The notes beneath the pieces were generated by a model, which was not told the DNA's origin, ran no database searches, and was given only the letters and a program-made list of their open reading frames with translations. A program made the position numbers and the translations under genes. From an uncultured Bacteroidia bacterium (GTDB taxonomy: Bacteria > Bacteroidota > Bacteroidia > Bacteroidales > Prolixibacteraceae), in NCBI GenBank assembly GCA_903923905.1, contig CAIXZH010000071.1, forward strand, positions 1-35,298: a stretch of 35,298 nt of DNA, given 5' to 3'. Positions 1 to 8,139 of this stretch are shown here, in pieces (position 1 is the first letter of the stretch; every line of letters begins with the position of its first letter).

Positions 1-1353
1 GAAGCCACAAATTTTCTGAATAACTGGCCTCAGTGGTTTGGTGACTATCCTCAGCATATTGGCTGGATTTTAGGATTTGTTCTGGGAGTAACCTTGTATT
101 TTATCCTCTATGGTAAATTCAGAAACGGTTCCTCCCTGTTTGTTTATATTTGTATGGGATGGCTCATCTCATTTTTAGCTTTACCTGTATTGGCGGGAAA
201 CTTATTTACACAATATGGTGGGGTGAGGATGACTCCTCCGCGCTCAGACGATTGGGCTGGTATTTTAGGTGTTTTTATTGGAACGAGTATCTGGATGTGG
301 CGAAACAAGCTCAAACCTGTTGCTGTTGCTTCTTTGATTAGCGGAATAATAGGCGGCCTTGGATTTGCAGGGATTCAGTGGCTAAAACAACTATTTACCT
401 CTTTTGGAAGTCCAAGAATTTTAGAATATAAAGGGCTTCTTCCAGGTTCCGATTCTTTCAAGGTAATCGCCTCGCATTGGGCAAACTGGCAGGGTCAGAA
501 TTGGCACAGCTTCCTGGAACAGAGCTATGGATTTGTAAATGGAGTAGCCATAGCAGTAGCTCTGGCCTTTATCGCTTCACGGGTTAAAATCCATCCGCCC
601 GAGGCGGAGTCTGTTGAAACTTCTAAATGGAGATGGACCAGGGCTTTCTCCGTATTGTTGATCTTGTTGGGATTAACCTATTTCAATGTTGTTAAAAATG
701 TCGAGGTCTGGAGCAGTCAGCTGAATCAGAATGTCTGGACACAGACAATTACCCATGCCAATGGTACTAAAGAGGTGGCGCCAGCTGAATGGGACCTCCC
801 ATATCTTGGACGATTGCCTGGTATAGATTTCCTGAATATGACTCCATATTCCTGGTTTACATTTACTTGGGGATTACTGACGATAGCCTGTATTATTATT
901 GTGGTACGTCACTACCGGTCACCACTTGCCATTATTCCAAAAAGTTCATTGGCCAAAGGGCAGCTGATATTTCTTATCCTGCTTTGGATTATGGTGATTG
1001 CTAATTTTGAACGGGCACTGACCGGATGGCATCCAAGCAGGCTGCTTACCGAATGGGTGATCATCCTGAACGCCATTATTGCCACGGTTCTCGTCCTTTT
1101 ATTACCGCGCGATCAGGAAACTGTTGTGATCATTGAAGAAAAGAATTACAAACCCATTTACAGACGTTTATGGATCAAGGCAATTGCTGCACTGGTGCTT
1201 TCGAGCATATTGTTTCTAGTCACCAACCGGATGATTTATCAATATCCTGAATCCAATAAACTAAGTAATGGGGCTCAATCTCATACACGGTTCGGACCGG
1301 ATGCGAGCTGGCGTACAAAGCCAAATCTCAAAAACGCAGAGGAACACAGGTAA
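1..1353 (+). CDS. Multi-pass inner-membrane protein of unknown function, 5' partial
   Basis: The frame is open from the first base of the window, so the true start lies upstream; the TTG at 94 is not a convincing start because coding-like hydrophobic sequence precedes it. About 450 residues are visible, with roughly ten hydrophobic segments, for example GWILGFVLGVTLYFIL near residue 21, WAGILGVFIGTSIWMW, YGFVNGVAIAVALAFIAS and LWIKAIAALVLSSILFLVT near the end. The C-terminus is a short polar tail rich in Asn, Lys and Glu. I recognise no transporter or enzyme signature. It is encoded opposite to the glycosidase run and ends 28 nt before a strong terminator hairpin, so it is the last gene of its own transcription unit. 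A link to sugar metabolism is suggested only by the neighbours. Calling it a membrane protein is secure; its function is unknown. Confidence 0.85.
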   Translation, partial: EATNFLNNWPQWFGDYPQHIGWILGFVLGVTLYFILYGKFRNGSSLFVYICMGWLISFLALPVLAGNLFTQYGGVRMTPPRSDDWAGILGVFIGTSIWMWRNKLKPVAVASLISGIIGGLGFAGIQWLKQLFTSFGSPRILEYKGLLPGSDSFKVIASHWANWQGQNWHSFLEQSYGFVNGVAIAVALAFIASRVKIHPPEAESVETSKWRWTRAFSVLLILLGLTYFNVVKNVEVWSSQLNQNVWTQTITHANGTKEVAPAEWDLPYLGRLPGIDFLNMTPYSWFTFTWGLLTIACIIIVVRHYRSPLAIIPKSSLAKGQLIFLILLWIMVIANFERALTGWHPSRLLTEWVIILNAIIATVLVLLLPRDQETVVIIEEKNYKPIYRRLWIKAIAALVLSSILFLVTNRMIYQYPESNKLSNGAQSHTRFGPDASWRTKPNLKNAEEHR

Positions 1354-1376
1354 CCAGGATCAGTCAATAAGCTGAA

Positions 1377-4286
1377 TTATAAGACCTTCAAGGTTTTGAA
1401 ACCTTGAAGGTCTTTTTTTAAAAGCGATTGCGATTTTACGTTGTAACCTTCAGCAATTATTTCGGGATCTTTCATGATAGAACTGTTCCAGTCAACTACC
1501 AGCACCTTTTTCTCACCTGGAAGTAAGGTGAAATAGCCGTCTGAGAAATTGGCCGGAAGAATAATTTTACCATTAACCGGATTCCGAAGATTGAACTTCA
1601 GTCCAATTGAGGCAGATTCGGATGGATTGGTAACTACGAACGTTATTTTGCCGCTATGTTGTTTAATAATTTTAGCTGACAAATGGACATCCTTCAGATT
1701 ATTAAACTCACTGAAACTACCGTTAGTGTCGCTGCTCTTCCAGTATTCATTCCAGGAAAGTAATTTATCCCCTTCAGCAAGGCTTAAACGAAGCAGATAA
1801 ACAGATGGCAAAGTTTCAGGAAGCTCTGCAGTGAAACATTCAGTTAGCTGATTGGCAGGAACATCAGTTTTAATCGATTTTTTGAAAATTCTTCTCCCTT
1901 TTAAATCAAACAATTCAACCTGAACAAATAAATTCTTGTAATACTTCAGAGTTGTGTTGATCGCCACCACTTTATTATTATTCAGATTTAGTTGAATATG
2001 AATCGGCTCACAGGCTTTTTTCGAGCCGAAGAAAGATCCGAAGGTTTCGTAATCCCATGAGTAGGTTTGCCAGACCATGCTGGGCCAGGCAGGATGGCTC
2101 ATCCAAATCAGCATCCCGCTTGCCTTATTCCACATCTTGCTGTTCCAGCTTTCAAACATTACCCGGTGGCTGTCATAATTGATCATCTGAGCCTTTTTGC
2201 AGAAGTCATCGAGGTTTTCGCTTTTCCCGTATTTGGTCTCAATGGCTTTCATGTAATCTTTTTGTCCGGCATGCAAATCATGGTAATACCATGTATCGCT
2301 GATTGGCCATTGATCCTCCACTGGTATAAATGAACGAATAGTTGTAGCAGTTGGTACTGAAGGTGTCCCCAGTTCTGTTGAAAAACCCTCTGCAATTTTA
2401 GTGTAATATTCCGAAGGATCGGTTTTGTAGTTCCATGGTCCACTCGGCCGGAGGTTGAGGTTTCGGGAGTTGGGCTGGTAGAGGCGGGTACCATCTTCAG
2501 AGGCAATGAGTGTCTGTAACTGAGGTTCAATCTGTGCCGGAGCATAACCTTCATTACGCGGACACCATATGGCTATGGAAGGATGGTTTCTGAACCGCTT
2601 GATAACCTCAGTTGCATTGGCCATAAACAGTGCGTTATCATTGACATTCAGGTTGTAACCTTCTGTCGAGAGCCAAAAATCGTTCCAAACAAGCATCCCG
2701 TATTCATCACAAAGCTCATAAAAAGTTTCCTCCGTACTTTCGCCGGTCCAGTTTCGGATCATGTTGAAATTAGCGTCATGATGAAGCCGGAAATAAGGTT
2801 CAATTTTTTCGCGTGATCCTCTTTTCATCCCGTCGTCCATTCCCCAGTTGCCCCCTTTGCAGAAAATCGGAATCCCGTTTACTTTAATTGTTAAAAAAGG
2901 ATTGTCTCTTTTCTCCCCAATTGATGGGAGGAAGGATGGATCAACAGAATCAGTTAATTTTGGGAGGAAGGTTCCATTTCCAAGGTCCAATCTGTCTGTA
3001 TTGTTAAATATAACCTTACCAGCAGCTTTTATGGGATTAAATTCGACCCGGCAGATTGTTTTTTCGGGTCGGGCAACACCCAGTTCATAGGAAAGTTCAC
3101 GTACACCAAAACGCACCTCAGACTGATCCGAGATGGTTCCGTTTTCATTCGTCACCAGTAATTTCAGCTTGTACAATTCAGGATGACCATAGCCATTCGG
3201 CCACCATAAGCGCGGATCTTTCAGATTCAGCTGATGAAATTCAGCCGGAAAAAAGGTTATCTTCCTGTACTCATAAGGTCTCAATTCCATTGTTTTGTTG
3301 AATTCCAGATTTTCAATCCTTCCGGTAACCGTTATTTTTTGAGCTGTATTTGAATTATTCCTGATTCCTGCTTTTACGGTAATGGCCACAATGGTGGTGT
3401 CAGGCAATGGCAGATCAGTAATGACCTGTGGATCTGAAATCGTTACCCCATCGGTTAACCGTACTCTCACATCCTGCCAGATTCCTATATTCCGGTCGCG
3501 TATTCCCGGAACCCAGTCCCACCCTTCGGAGGAAATGAAGGTTGGTCCATCAAGGCATAGCTGGCCGCCATTGGGACCCTGGCCGGCACCTGATGATTCT
3601 TCCTGCGGAATACCCGGATTATTTGGCGGATAAATATGAACTGCCAGGATATTCTTTTCCTGAATGTTGATAATTTTAGTTACTTCGAATACACCACGTT
3701 GAAACGCTCCGGAAATATGCCCGATCAGTTTGCCATTCAGCCAGATATCTGCTTTGTAATTAATACCGTTGAACACTATCCAGATTTTTTTTCCGGTGCT
3801 TTTTTCAGGAAGTTTAACCTGCAAACGGTACCACCATTCCATTCTGCAAAGCGAATCAGGAATATGCAGATTGTTTAATCCGAAATAGGGGTCGGGATAG
3901 ACTCCCTGATCTACCAGGGTAGTTAAAACAGTTCCGGGAACTATGGCATTATACCATTCGGAAGTATTGAATTCCGGGTTAAACAAAGATTGTCCGGAGG
4001 CTATGACCTGATCAGCATCGGCCATTTCCCAACCCGTCGAAAGCAAGTATTCATTTCCGGCAATTTTTTGCATTGTTGCAGGAATTATCAGTTTAGCTTT
4101 CCTGGTTGGTAATTGTGATTTGGCTGTCGATATAGGGAGGGTAGCCGGATCTTGTGGTTGGTTAAGCCCGAAATTCAGTTTGCTTTGTGAAAATGTGGAG
4201 AGACTTGCCAGGAGCAGCAGTAAAGATAAGAAAAATCCTCGGTATGGTTTATTGTTGACAATTTTACCCAAGGGATAGCTATTCAT
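1377..4286 (-). CDS. Glycoside hydrolase family 2 protein, exo-beta-glucosaminidase/beta-mannosidase-like, secreted
   Basis: A protein of about 969 residues with a GH2 layout: signal peptide (FFLSLLLLLASLSTFSQ, ending near residue 34), sugar-binding jelly-roll domain, immunoglobulin-like domain, TIM barrel, and C-terminal beta domains. Counted from the GTG at 4295 (three residues more), the acid/base candidate is E582 in RNEG and the nucleophile candidate is E641 in STELG, the usual order and spacing. The EGWDWVPGIRDRNIGIW stretch is typical of the CsxA-like exo-glucosaminidase/mannosidase side of GH2, but CsxA itself has Asp as acid/base, so the substrate stays open. An insert around residues 405-465 separates the Ig-like domain from the barrel. 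The ATG at 4286 is preferred to the upstream GTG because it directly precedes the signal peptide. It lies 43 nt downstream of the other GH2 gene, probably in one operon. Its final codons are part of a terminator hairpin. Confidence 0.9.
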   Translation of the reverse strand: MNSYPLGKIVNNKPYRGFFLSLLLLLASLSTFSQSKLNFGLNQPQDPATLPISTAKSQLPTRKAKLIIPATMQKIAGNEYLLSTGWEMADADQVIASGQSLFNPEFNTSEWYNAIVPGTVLTTLVDQGVYPDPYFGLNNLHIPDSLCRMEWWYRLQVKLPEKSTGKKIWIVFNGINYKADIWLNGKLIGHISGAFQRGVFEVTKIINIQEKNILAVHIYPPNNPGIPQEESSGAGQGPNGGQLCLDGPTFISSEGWDWVPGIRDRNIGIWQDVRVRLTDGVTISDPQVITDLPLPDTTIVAITVKAGIRNNSNTAQKITVTGRIENLEFNKTMELRPYEYRKITFFPAEFHQLNLKDPRLWWPNGYGHPELYKLKLLVTNENGTISDQSEVRFGVRELSYELGVARPEKTICRVEFNPIKAAGKVIFNNTDRLDLGNGTFLPKLTDSVDPSFLPSIGEKRDNPFLTIKVNGIPIFCKGGNWGMDDGMKRGSREKIEPYFRLHHDANFNMIRNWTGESTEETFYELCDEYGMLVWNDFWLSTEGYNLNVNDNALFMANATEVIKRFRNHPSIAIWCPRNEGYAPAQIEPQLQTLIASEDGTRLYQPNSRNLNLRPSGPWNYKTDPSEYYTKIAEGFSTELGTPSVPTATTIRSFIPVEDQWPISDTWYYHDLHAGQKDYMKAIETKYGKSENLDDFCKKAQMINYDSHRVMFESWNSKMWNKASGMLIWMSHPAWPSMVWQTYSWDYETFGSFFGSKKACEPIHIQLNLNNNKVVAINTTLKYYKNLFVQVELFDLKGRRIFKKSIKTDVPANQLTECFTAELPETLPSVYLLRLSLAEGDKLLSWNEYWKSSDTNGSFSEFNNLKDVHLSAKIIKQHSGKITFVVTNPSESASIGLKFNLRNPVNGKIILPANFSDGYFTLLPGEKKVLVVDWNSSIMKDPEIIAEGYNVKSQSLLKKDLQGFKTLKVL
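1381..1419 (+). terminator. Intrinsic terminator of the membrane-protein gene, overlapping the end of the facing GH2 gene
   Basis: Two perfectly complementary 16-nt arms lie at 1381-1396 and 1399-1414, separated by TG; in practice the hairpin would close with a slightly larger loop. It is followed on the + strand by an uninterrupted T run to 1419, the layout of a rho-independent terminator. It starts 28 nt after the stop of the + strand membrane-protein gene. The minus-strand flank beyond the hairpin lacks a T run, so termination is predicted mainly for + transcription. The same bases encode the last residues of the convergent GH2 gene. Confidence 0.85.
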
Positions 4287-4329
4287 AGTTTGCACATTTT
4301 TATCAGGAAAGATTGAAATGTTTTCTCCT

Positions 4330-6135
4330 TTATTTATTTTCTCCCCGACTTTTACTAAAGATGGCCTGAATTCGGTTCATATCGAATTTTGAGGAACGAT
4401 CATAGAAATAGATCCCGTTTTGCTCCTGCTCGACATCTGTAAGCTGTGTATAACAAAAGCCCCATACGCTCTTTGATCCAAGGATTGCATTTACTTGCCC
4501 TTCCAGTCGGGTATAAAATTCTTCAAGGTCTTTTGGGGACTCACCGTAACCCCATGAAGCCTGATGACTTTTAGCTTTCTGTACAGCGGCGCAGCTAATC
4601 CCGCCGAATTCATCAATTAAATAGGGCTGACCTGAATATTTTGAAAACGGCGTTTTGCGATAATTGGTAAACATCTCACCATTTTTATCCGGAGTCAGAA
4701 TTTCTGACAATTGTGCAGGATTTTGTTCGTAATTGTGGACACTCCAAATGTCAGTAACAACATGACTATCCCCACTGGCATCATTGATCGGTCGCGTAGG
4801 GTCTATTGCCTTGGTTACTTTGTAAATATCCTGAACCATCCGTGGGTATTGCTCGGAGGAGGGGCTCCAGGTTTCGTTAAAAGGTGTCCAAGTAACAATA
4901 GATGGATAATTTCGGTCACGCATAACAATTTCATACCATTCGGCAATAAAATTGCGGGCAGCTGCTTCATCATTAATGTCGAAACCCCAGCTCGAAGACT
5001 CTCCCCAGGTAATGTAACCGAGTTTATCGGCCCAATAATGGTAGCGTTCCTCGAATACTTTCTGATGCAACCGGGCCCCATTAAATCCTGCCTGCATTGA
5101 GAGCTCAATATCATGTTTCAGTGCACTGTCTGTGGGAGCGGTCCAGATACCATCTGGGTAAAAACCCTGATCCAATACAAGGCGCTGATAGTAAGGTTTA
5201 TTATTCAGGAAGATGCGGTTCCCTTCAATATGCACTTTTCGCATTCCCACATATGATCGGACTTCGTCGACCACCTGTTCCTGATCATCGGTTACCACCA
5301 ACTCAAGGTCATAGAGAAAAGGGTTTTCAGGAGACCAGGTTTTCAGAATTTTCACCGGTAAAACCATGACTGAAGAATTATTGGCTTTCACAGTTTTTTC
5401 AGCAACAACCTTAATTCCGTCTTTAAGTCTGATGGTCAGGTTGTGCGAATTACTCTCATTGTAAAACGAAGGATAAACAACCAATTGGTTCTGGTCAATA
5501 TCCGGAACAATATGAACCTGTTTCAAACCAAATTGGGAAACACCCTCCATCCAGACTGTCTGCCAGATTCCGGTCACCCGGGTATAGGAACAACCTTCGG
5601 AGAAATAGTTGGAACACTGCTTTCCTCCGGGCTGTTTCCCTGATCGCAGATCGTCATTCACATATACAACCAGGTTCGCCGGTTTGCCAGGAGTAATAAG
5701 TGATGTTATATCGAATTCAAAGGATGAGGTACCACCAAAATGGCGGCCGGCAAACAGACCGTCAATATAAACCTCTGCCTTATAATATACTGCCCCGAAA
5801 TGTAGGATTACCTTTTTGTTGGCCCAATCAATCGGGACAGCAATTTGGCGGTGATACCACATGTTATTAATGAAATCCTTGTACTCAACTCCCGATAACT
5901 TGCTTTCAGGACAAAATGGAACCGTTATTTTTTCAATAAACCCTTTACTTTCTACGAAACCACGGGCTTTGCCTGAATTCCCGAAATCGAACGAATAGCT
6001 CCAGATGCCATTCAGGTTAAGCCAGGCAGAGCGTTCGAACTGAGGACGCGGGTATTCCTGTCGGGGGAAGTTTTGTGCATTCAGATTGTAAGAAGTAAAG
6101 GCCCAAAAGATAATAAGCGCTATTAAATTTTTCAT
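4330..6135 (-). CDS. Glycoside hydrolase family 2 protein, beta-galactosidase/beta-glucuronidase-like, secreted
   Basis: About 601 residues from the ATG at 6135, which begins the signal peptide (MKNLIALIIFWAFTSYNL, then a likely cleavage near NAQ). The frame extends 24 codons further upstream, but that stretch is not signal-like and is probably untranslated. The protein has an N-terminal sugar-binding domain (ERSAWLNLNGIWSY, YYKAEVYIDG), an immunoglobulin-like middle and a TIM barrel. Catalytic candidates are E421 in TPFNETW (acid/base) and E509 in YLIDEFGG (nucleophile). It is short for GH2 and lacks the C-terminal small-chain domain of LacZ-type enzymes, which fits the many compact Bacteroidota GH2 proteins. 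The substrate cannot be assigned; a beta-linked terminal sugar is expected. It lies between the GHL10 gene and the larger GH2 gene on the same strand. Confidence 0.9.
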   Translation of the reverse strand: MKNLIALIIFWAFTSYNLNAQNFPRQEYPRPQFERSAWLNLNGIWSYSFDFGNSGKARGFVESKGFIEKITVPFCPESKLSGVEYKDFINNMWYHRQIAVPIDWANKKVILHFGAVYYKAEVYIDGLFAGRHFGGTSSFEFDITSLITPGKPANLVVYVNDDLRSGKQPGGKQCSNYFSEGCSYTRVTGIWQTVWMEGVSQFGLKQVHIVPDIDQNQLVVYPSFYNESNSHNLTIRLKDGIKVVAEKTVKANNSSVMVLPVKILKTWSPENPFLYDLELVVTDDQEQVVDEVRSYVGMRKVHIEGNRIFLNNKPYYQRLVLDQGFYPDGIWTAPTDSALKHDIELSMQAGFNGARLHQKVFEERYHYWADKLGYITWGESSSWGFDINDEAAARNFIAEWYEIVMRDRNYPSIVTWTPFNETWSPSSEQYPRMVQDIYKVTKAIDPTRPINDASGDSHVVTDIWSVHNYEQNPAQLSEILTPDKNGEMFTNYRKTPFSKYSGQPYLIDEFGGISCAAVQKAKSHQASWGYGESPKDLEEFYTRLEGQVNAILGSKSVWGFCYTQLTDVEQEQNGIYFYDRSSKFDMNRIQAIFSKSRGENK

Positions 6136-6292
6136 TTTTAGGATAAGATGGATTAGATTAGAGAAATGAAATTTACAGAATCCAAAATTGGGTAAAATAT
6201 CGTTCAAAAAGCTTTTTTTAAATGAAAAATGTCACTGATAAATTGGATGACAGATTTGTATGAATTATTGAAAAAATGACCCTTATGTCTGA

Positions 6293-7945
6293 TTAATTGA
6301 AGATAATTCTCCTTCCCCTGATGCGGAACAGTTTTGGAAAGGAACTCTGGTATCCGCAATTATTCACAGAAACAATACTAAAGAATACTCTTGCCGGATT
6401 AAACTCTGATTTTCCGGGAAGCAGGAATTGACTGTCTTTGGTTGTTTTTAGATTTCTTTTCAAATAACCGCCTCTTCTTACTCTTTCGAAAATCATTATC
6501 TTAAATTTTAGGTTATTGTCCAGAGTGTAAGTCGCTGTAATCCAATTGATTTCTAATCCCGTACGTGATTTGATTACGCTAAATCGGGCAGGTACAGGCA
6601 GGCCTTTATCAATCAGTGATTTATATCTGAAATCGATGGTGTCGGCAATCGATTTTTTATCGGCCATCAGGATCTTGTCAGGAACTGATGAAGGAGTACA
6701 CGAAGACTTGGGATTTTGAGATGTGTTAACTGCAATTTGGTTATTCTGATTTCCTGCAGATGTGGGCAATAAACTCATTGTAAGATCATTAAAGGCTGTT
6801 AATGACATTCTTGAGAGATGAGAAGCACTGTATAAGGCAAAACCATGAACATTTTCAAATTTCCGTAATATATTAATTTGTTCACTGATTTCCCTTGGAT
6901 TTTCAAAAACCTTGTCTATTCCCGTTGATTTATATAAAGCCTGTCCGATGTATAACGGTTTTCCAAAACAATGGTCATTCCACCATTTGGTTAATGCTGC
7001 AAAATCCCCAAACTGGTTGCCCTGTTCCCAATATAACTGGGGCATAACGTAATCAATCCATCCATGGGAGAGCCATTTATAAACATCGACATACAAATCG
7101 TCAAACGACGTGGTTCCTTTGACTCCAGGAGATCCGTTTGGGTCATCCTTCTTGCTTCTCCATACCCCAAACGGGCTGATTCCCAAGCTGACAGAGGGTT
7201 TCACTGACTTAATACTATCGTGTACAGCAGAGATAAACTGGTTTATATTATTGCGTCTCCAGTCGGCTGGTCTATTAGGATAAAAGTCTTTTCCATATTG
7301 ACGAAAAGATTTCTGATCAGGAAATTTAATCCCTGATACCGGATATGGGTAAAAATAGTCATCAAAGTGTATCGCATCGATGTTGTATTTGCGGACTACC
7401 TCCATAATTACCCTAATGATATGATCTCTAACCTGCGGAATTCCTGGATCGAGGAATAGTTTATGATCATACTCATGGAGAAATTGCGGGTGCTTTGCGG
7501 CAAAACTTAGGGGATCGAGTTTGTAAAATCCTGCATTTCTTACCCGAAATGGATTAAACCAGGCATGAAGTTCCATCCCCTTTGAATGGCATAGTTCTAT
7601 GGCATAGCTTAGCGGATCGAAAGCAGGCGAGGGGCGGGTGCCTTGTTTCCCGGTAAGGAAATAAGACCATGGTTCAGTTTCAGATTGATAAAGTGCATCT
7701 GAAGCTGGCCGCGCCTGAAAGATAACCACATTCAGGTTGAGTTTTTCGATCCGTTCAATGAGTTCTTTTAGTTCCCTTTTTTGAACTTCAACGGGGAGCC
7801 CTGGTACAGACGGCCAGTCGATATTATTGACCGTGGCAATCCAAACCCCCCTAAACTCTTTGGCGGAGTGATTCTGAGCAATGCTGTTACTGAAGCATCC
7901 AAACGTGATCAGGAGTAATATGGTGGATAAAGCGTTTCCCCTCAT
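6293..7945 (-). CDS. GHL10 (family 10-like) glycosyl hydrolase, secreted
   Basis: About 550 residues. The N-terminal part matches the DUF187/GHL10 (YngK-like) family: KEFRGVWIATVNNIDWPS near the start, FQARPASDALY, HAWFNPFRV, and AIHFDDYFYPYP carrying the conserved acidic pair. A less conserved C-terminal section of about 150 residues (from roughly 400) may be a fibronectin-type or other beta domain. A signal peptide ends near NSIAQ; a Cys occurs inside it (TFGC), but the context is a poor lipobox. The ATG at 7945 is preferred to an in-frame TTG at 7957. Members are thought to act on polysaccharides, some on peptidoglycan-related glycans, but activity here is inferred from the family only. 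It lies between the NagB-LmbE gene and two GH2 genes on the same strand. Confidence 0.9.
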   Translation of the reverse strand: MRGNALSTILLLITFGCFSNSIAQNHSAKEFRGVWIATVNNIDWPSVPGLPVEVQKRELKELIERIEKLNLNVVIFQARPASDALYQSETEPWSYFLTGKQGTRPSPAFDPLSYAIELCHSKGMELHAWFNPFRVRNAGFYKLDPLSFAAKHPQFLHEYDHKLFLDPGIPQVRDHIIRVIMEVVRKYNIDAIHFDDYFYPYPVSGIKFPDQKSFRQYGKDFYPNRPADWRRNNINQFISAVHDSIKSVKPSVSLGISPFGVWRSKKDDPNGSPGVKGTTSFDDLYVDVYKWLSHGWIDYVMPQLYWEQGNQFGDFAALTKWWNDHCFGKPLYIGQALYKSTGIDKVFENPREISEQINILRKFENVHGFALYSASHLSRMSLTAFNDLTMSLLPTSAGNQNNQIAVNTSQNPKSSCTPSSVPDKILMADKKSIADTIDFRYKSLIDKGLPVPARFSVIKSRTGLEINWITATYTLDNNLKFKIMIFERVRRGGYLKRNLKTTKDSQFLLPGKSEFNPARVFFSIVSVNNCGYQSSFPKLFRIRGRRIIFN

Positions 7946-8009
7946 ATGCACTTTCAAAGAAATTATTTATTCAATGATTTACCGCATAAACTTGCACAAT
8001 ACAAATAAA

Positions 8010-8104
8010 CCACAAAACCACAGAGAAAATATTCAGCCTTTACAAATTTTGCCAGATAATAATCTGAATTTGTGTGGTTTGTATTTTCTTTGTGGATCTT
8101 GTGG
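8010..8104. repeat. Imperfect inverted repeat between the NagB-LmbE and GHL10 genes
   Basis: Arms of about 22 nt at 8010-8031 and 8082-8104 are near-perfect reverse complements (one substitution and a one-base gap with a neighbouring mismatch). An inner pair, 8042-8048 with 8067-8073, is exactly complementary, so a long stem-loop of about 95 nt could form. It lies in the 194-nt gap after the NagB-LmbE stop and before the GHL10 start, where a transcript end or processing site would fit. There is no T run to make it a standard terminator. Confidence 0.6.
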
Positions 8105-8139
8105 CTAGAATAATCTTCAAATTGTCTGTTAAACAAGGA

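Noticed and set aside
4711-5100. 129-codon + strand frame inside the smaller GH2 gene
   Set aside because: It is entirely antisense to a well-conserved catalytic domain and has no recognisable motif.
7881-8108. 75-codon + strand frame over the GHL10 start and the inverted repeat
   Set aside because: It overlaps the GHL10 signal peptide antisense and contains the inverted repeat; no family resemblance.
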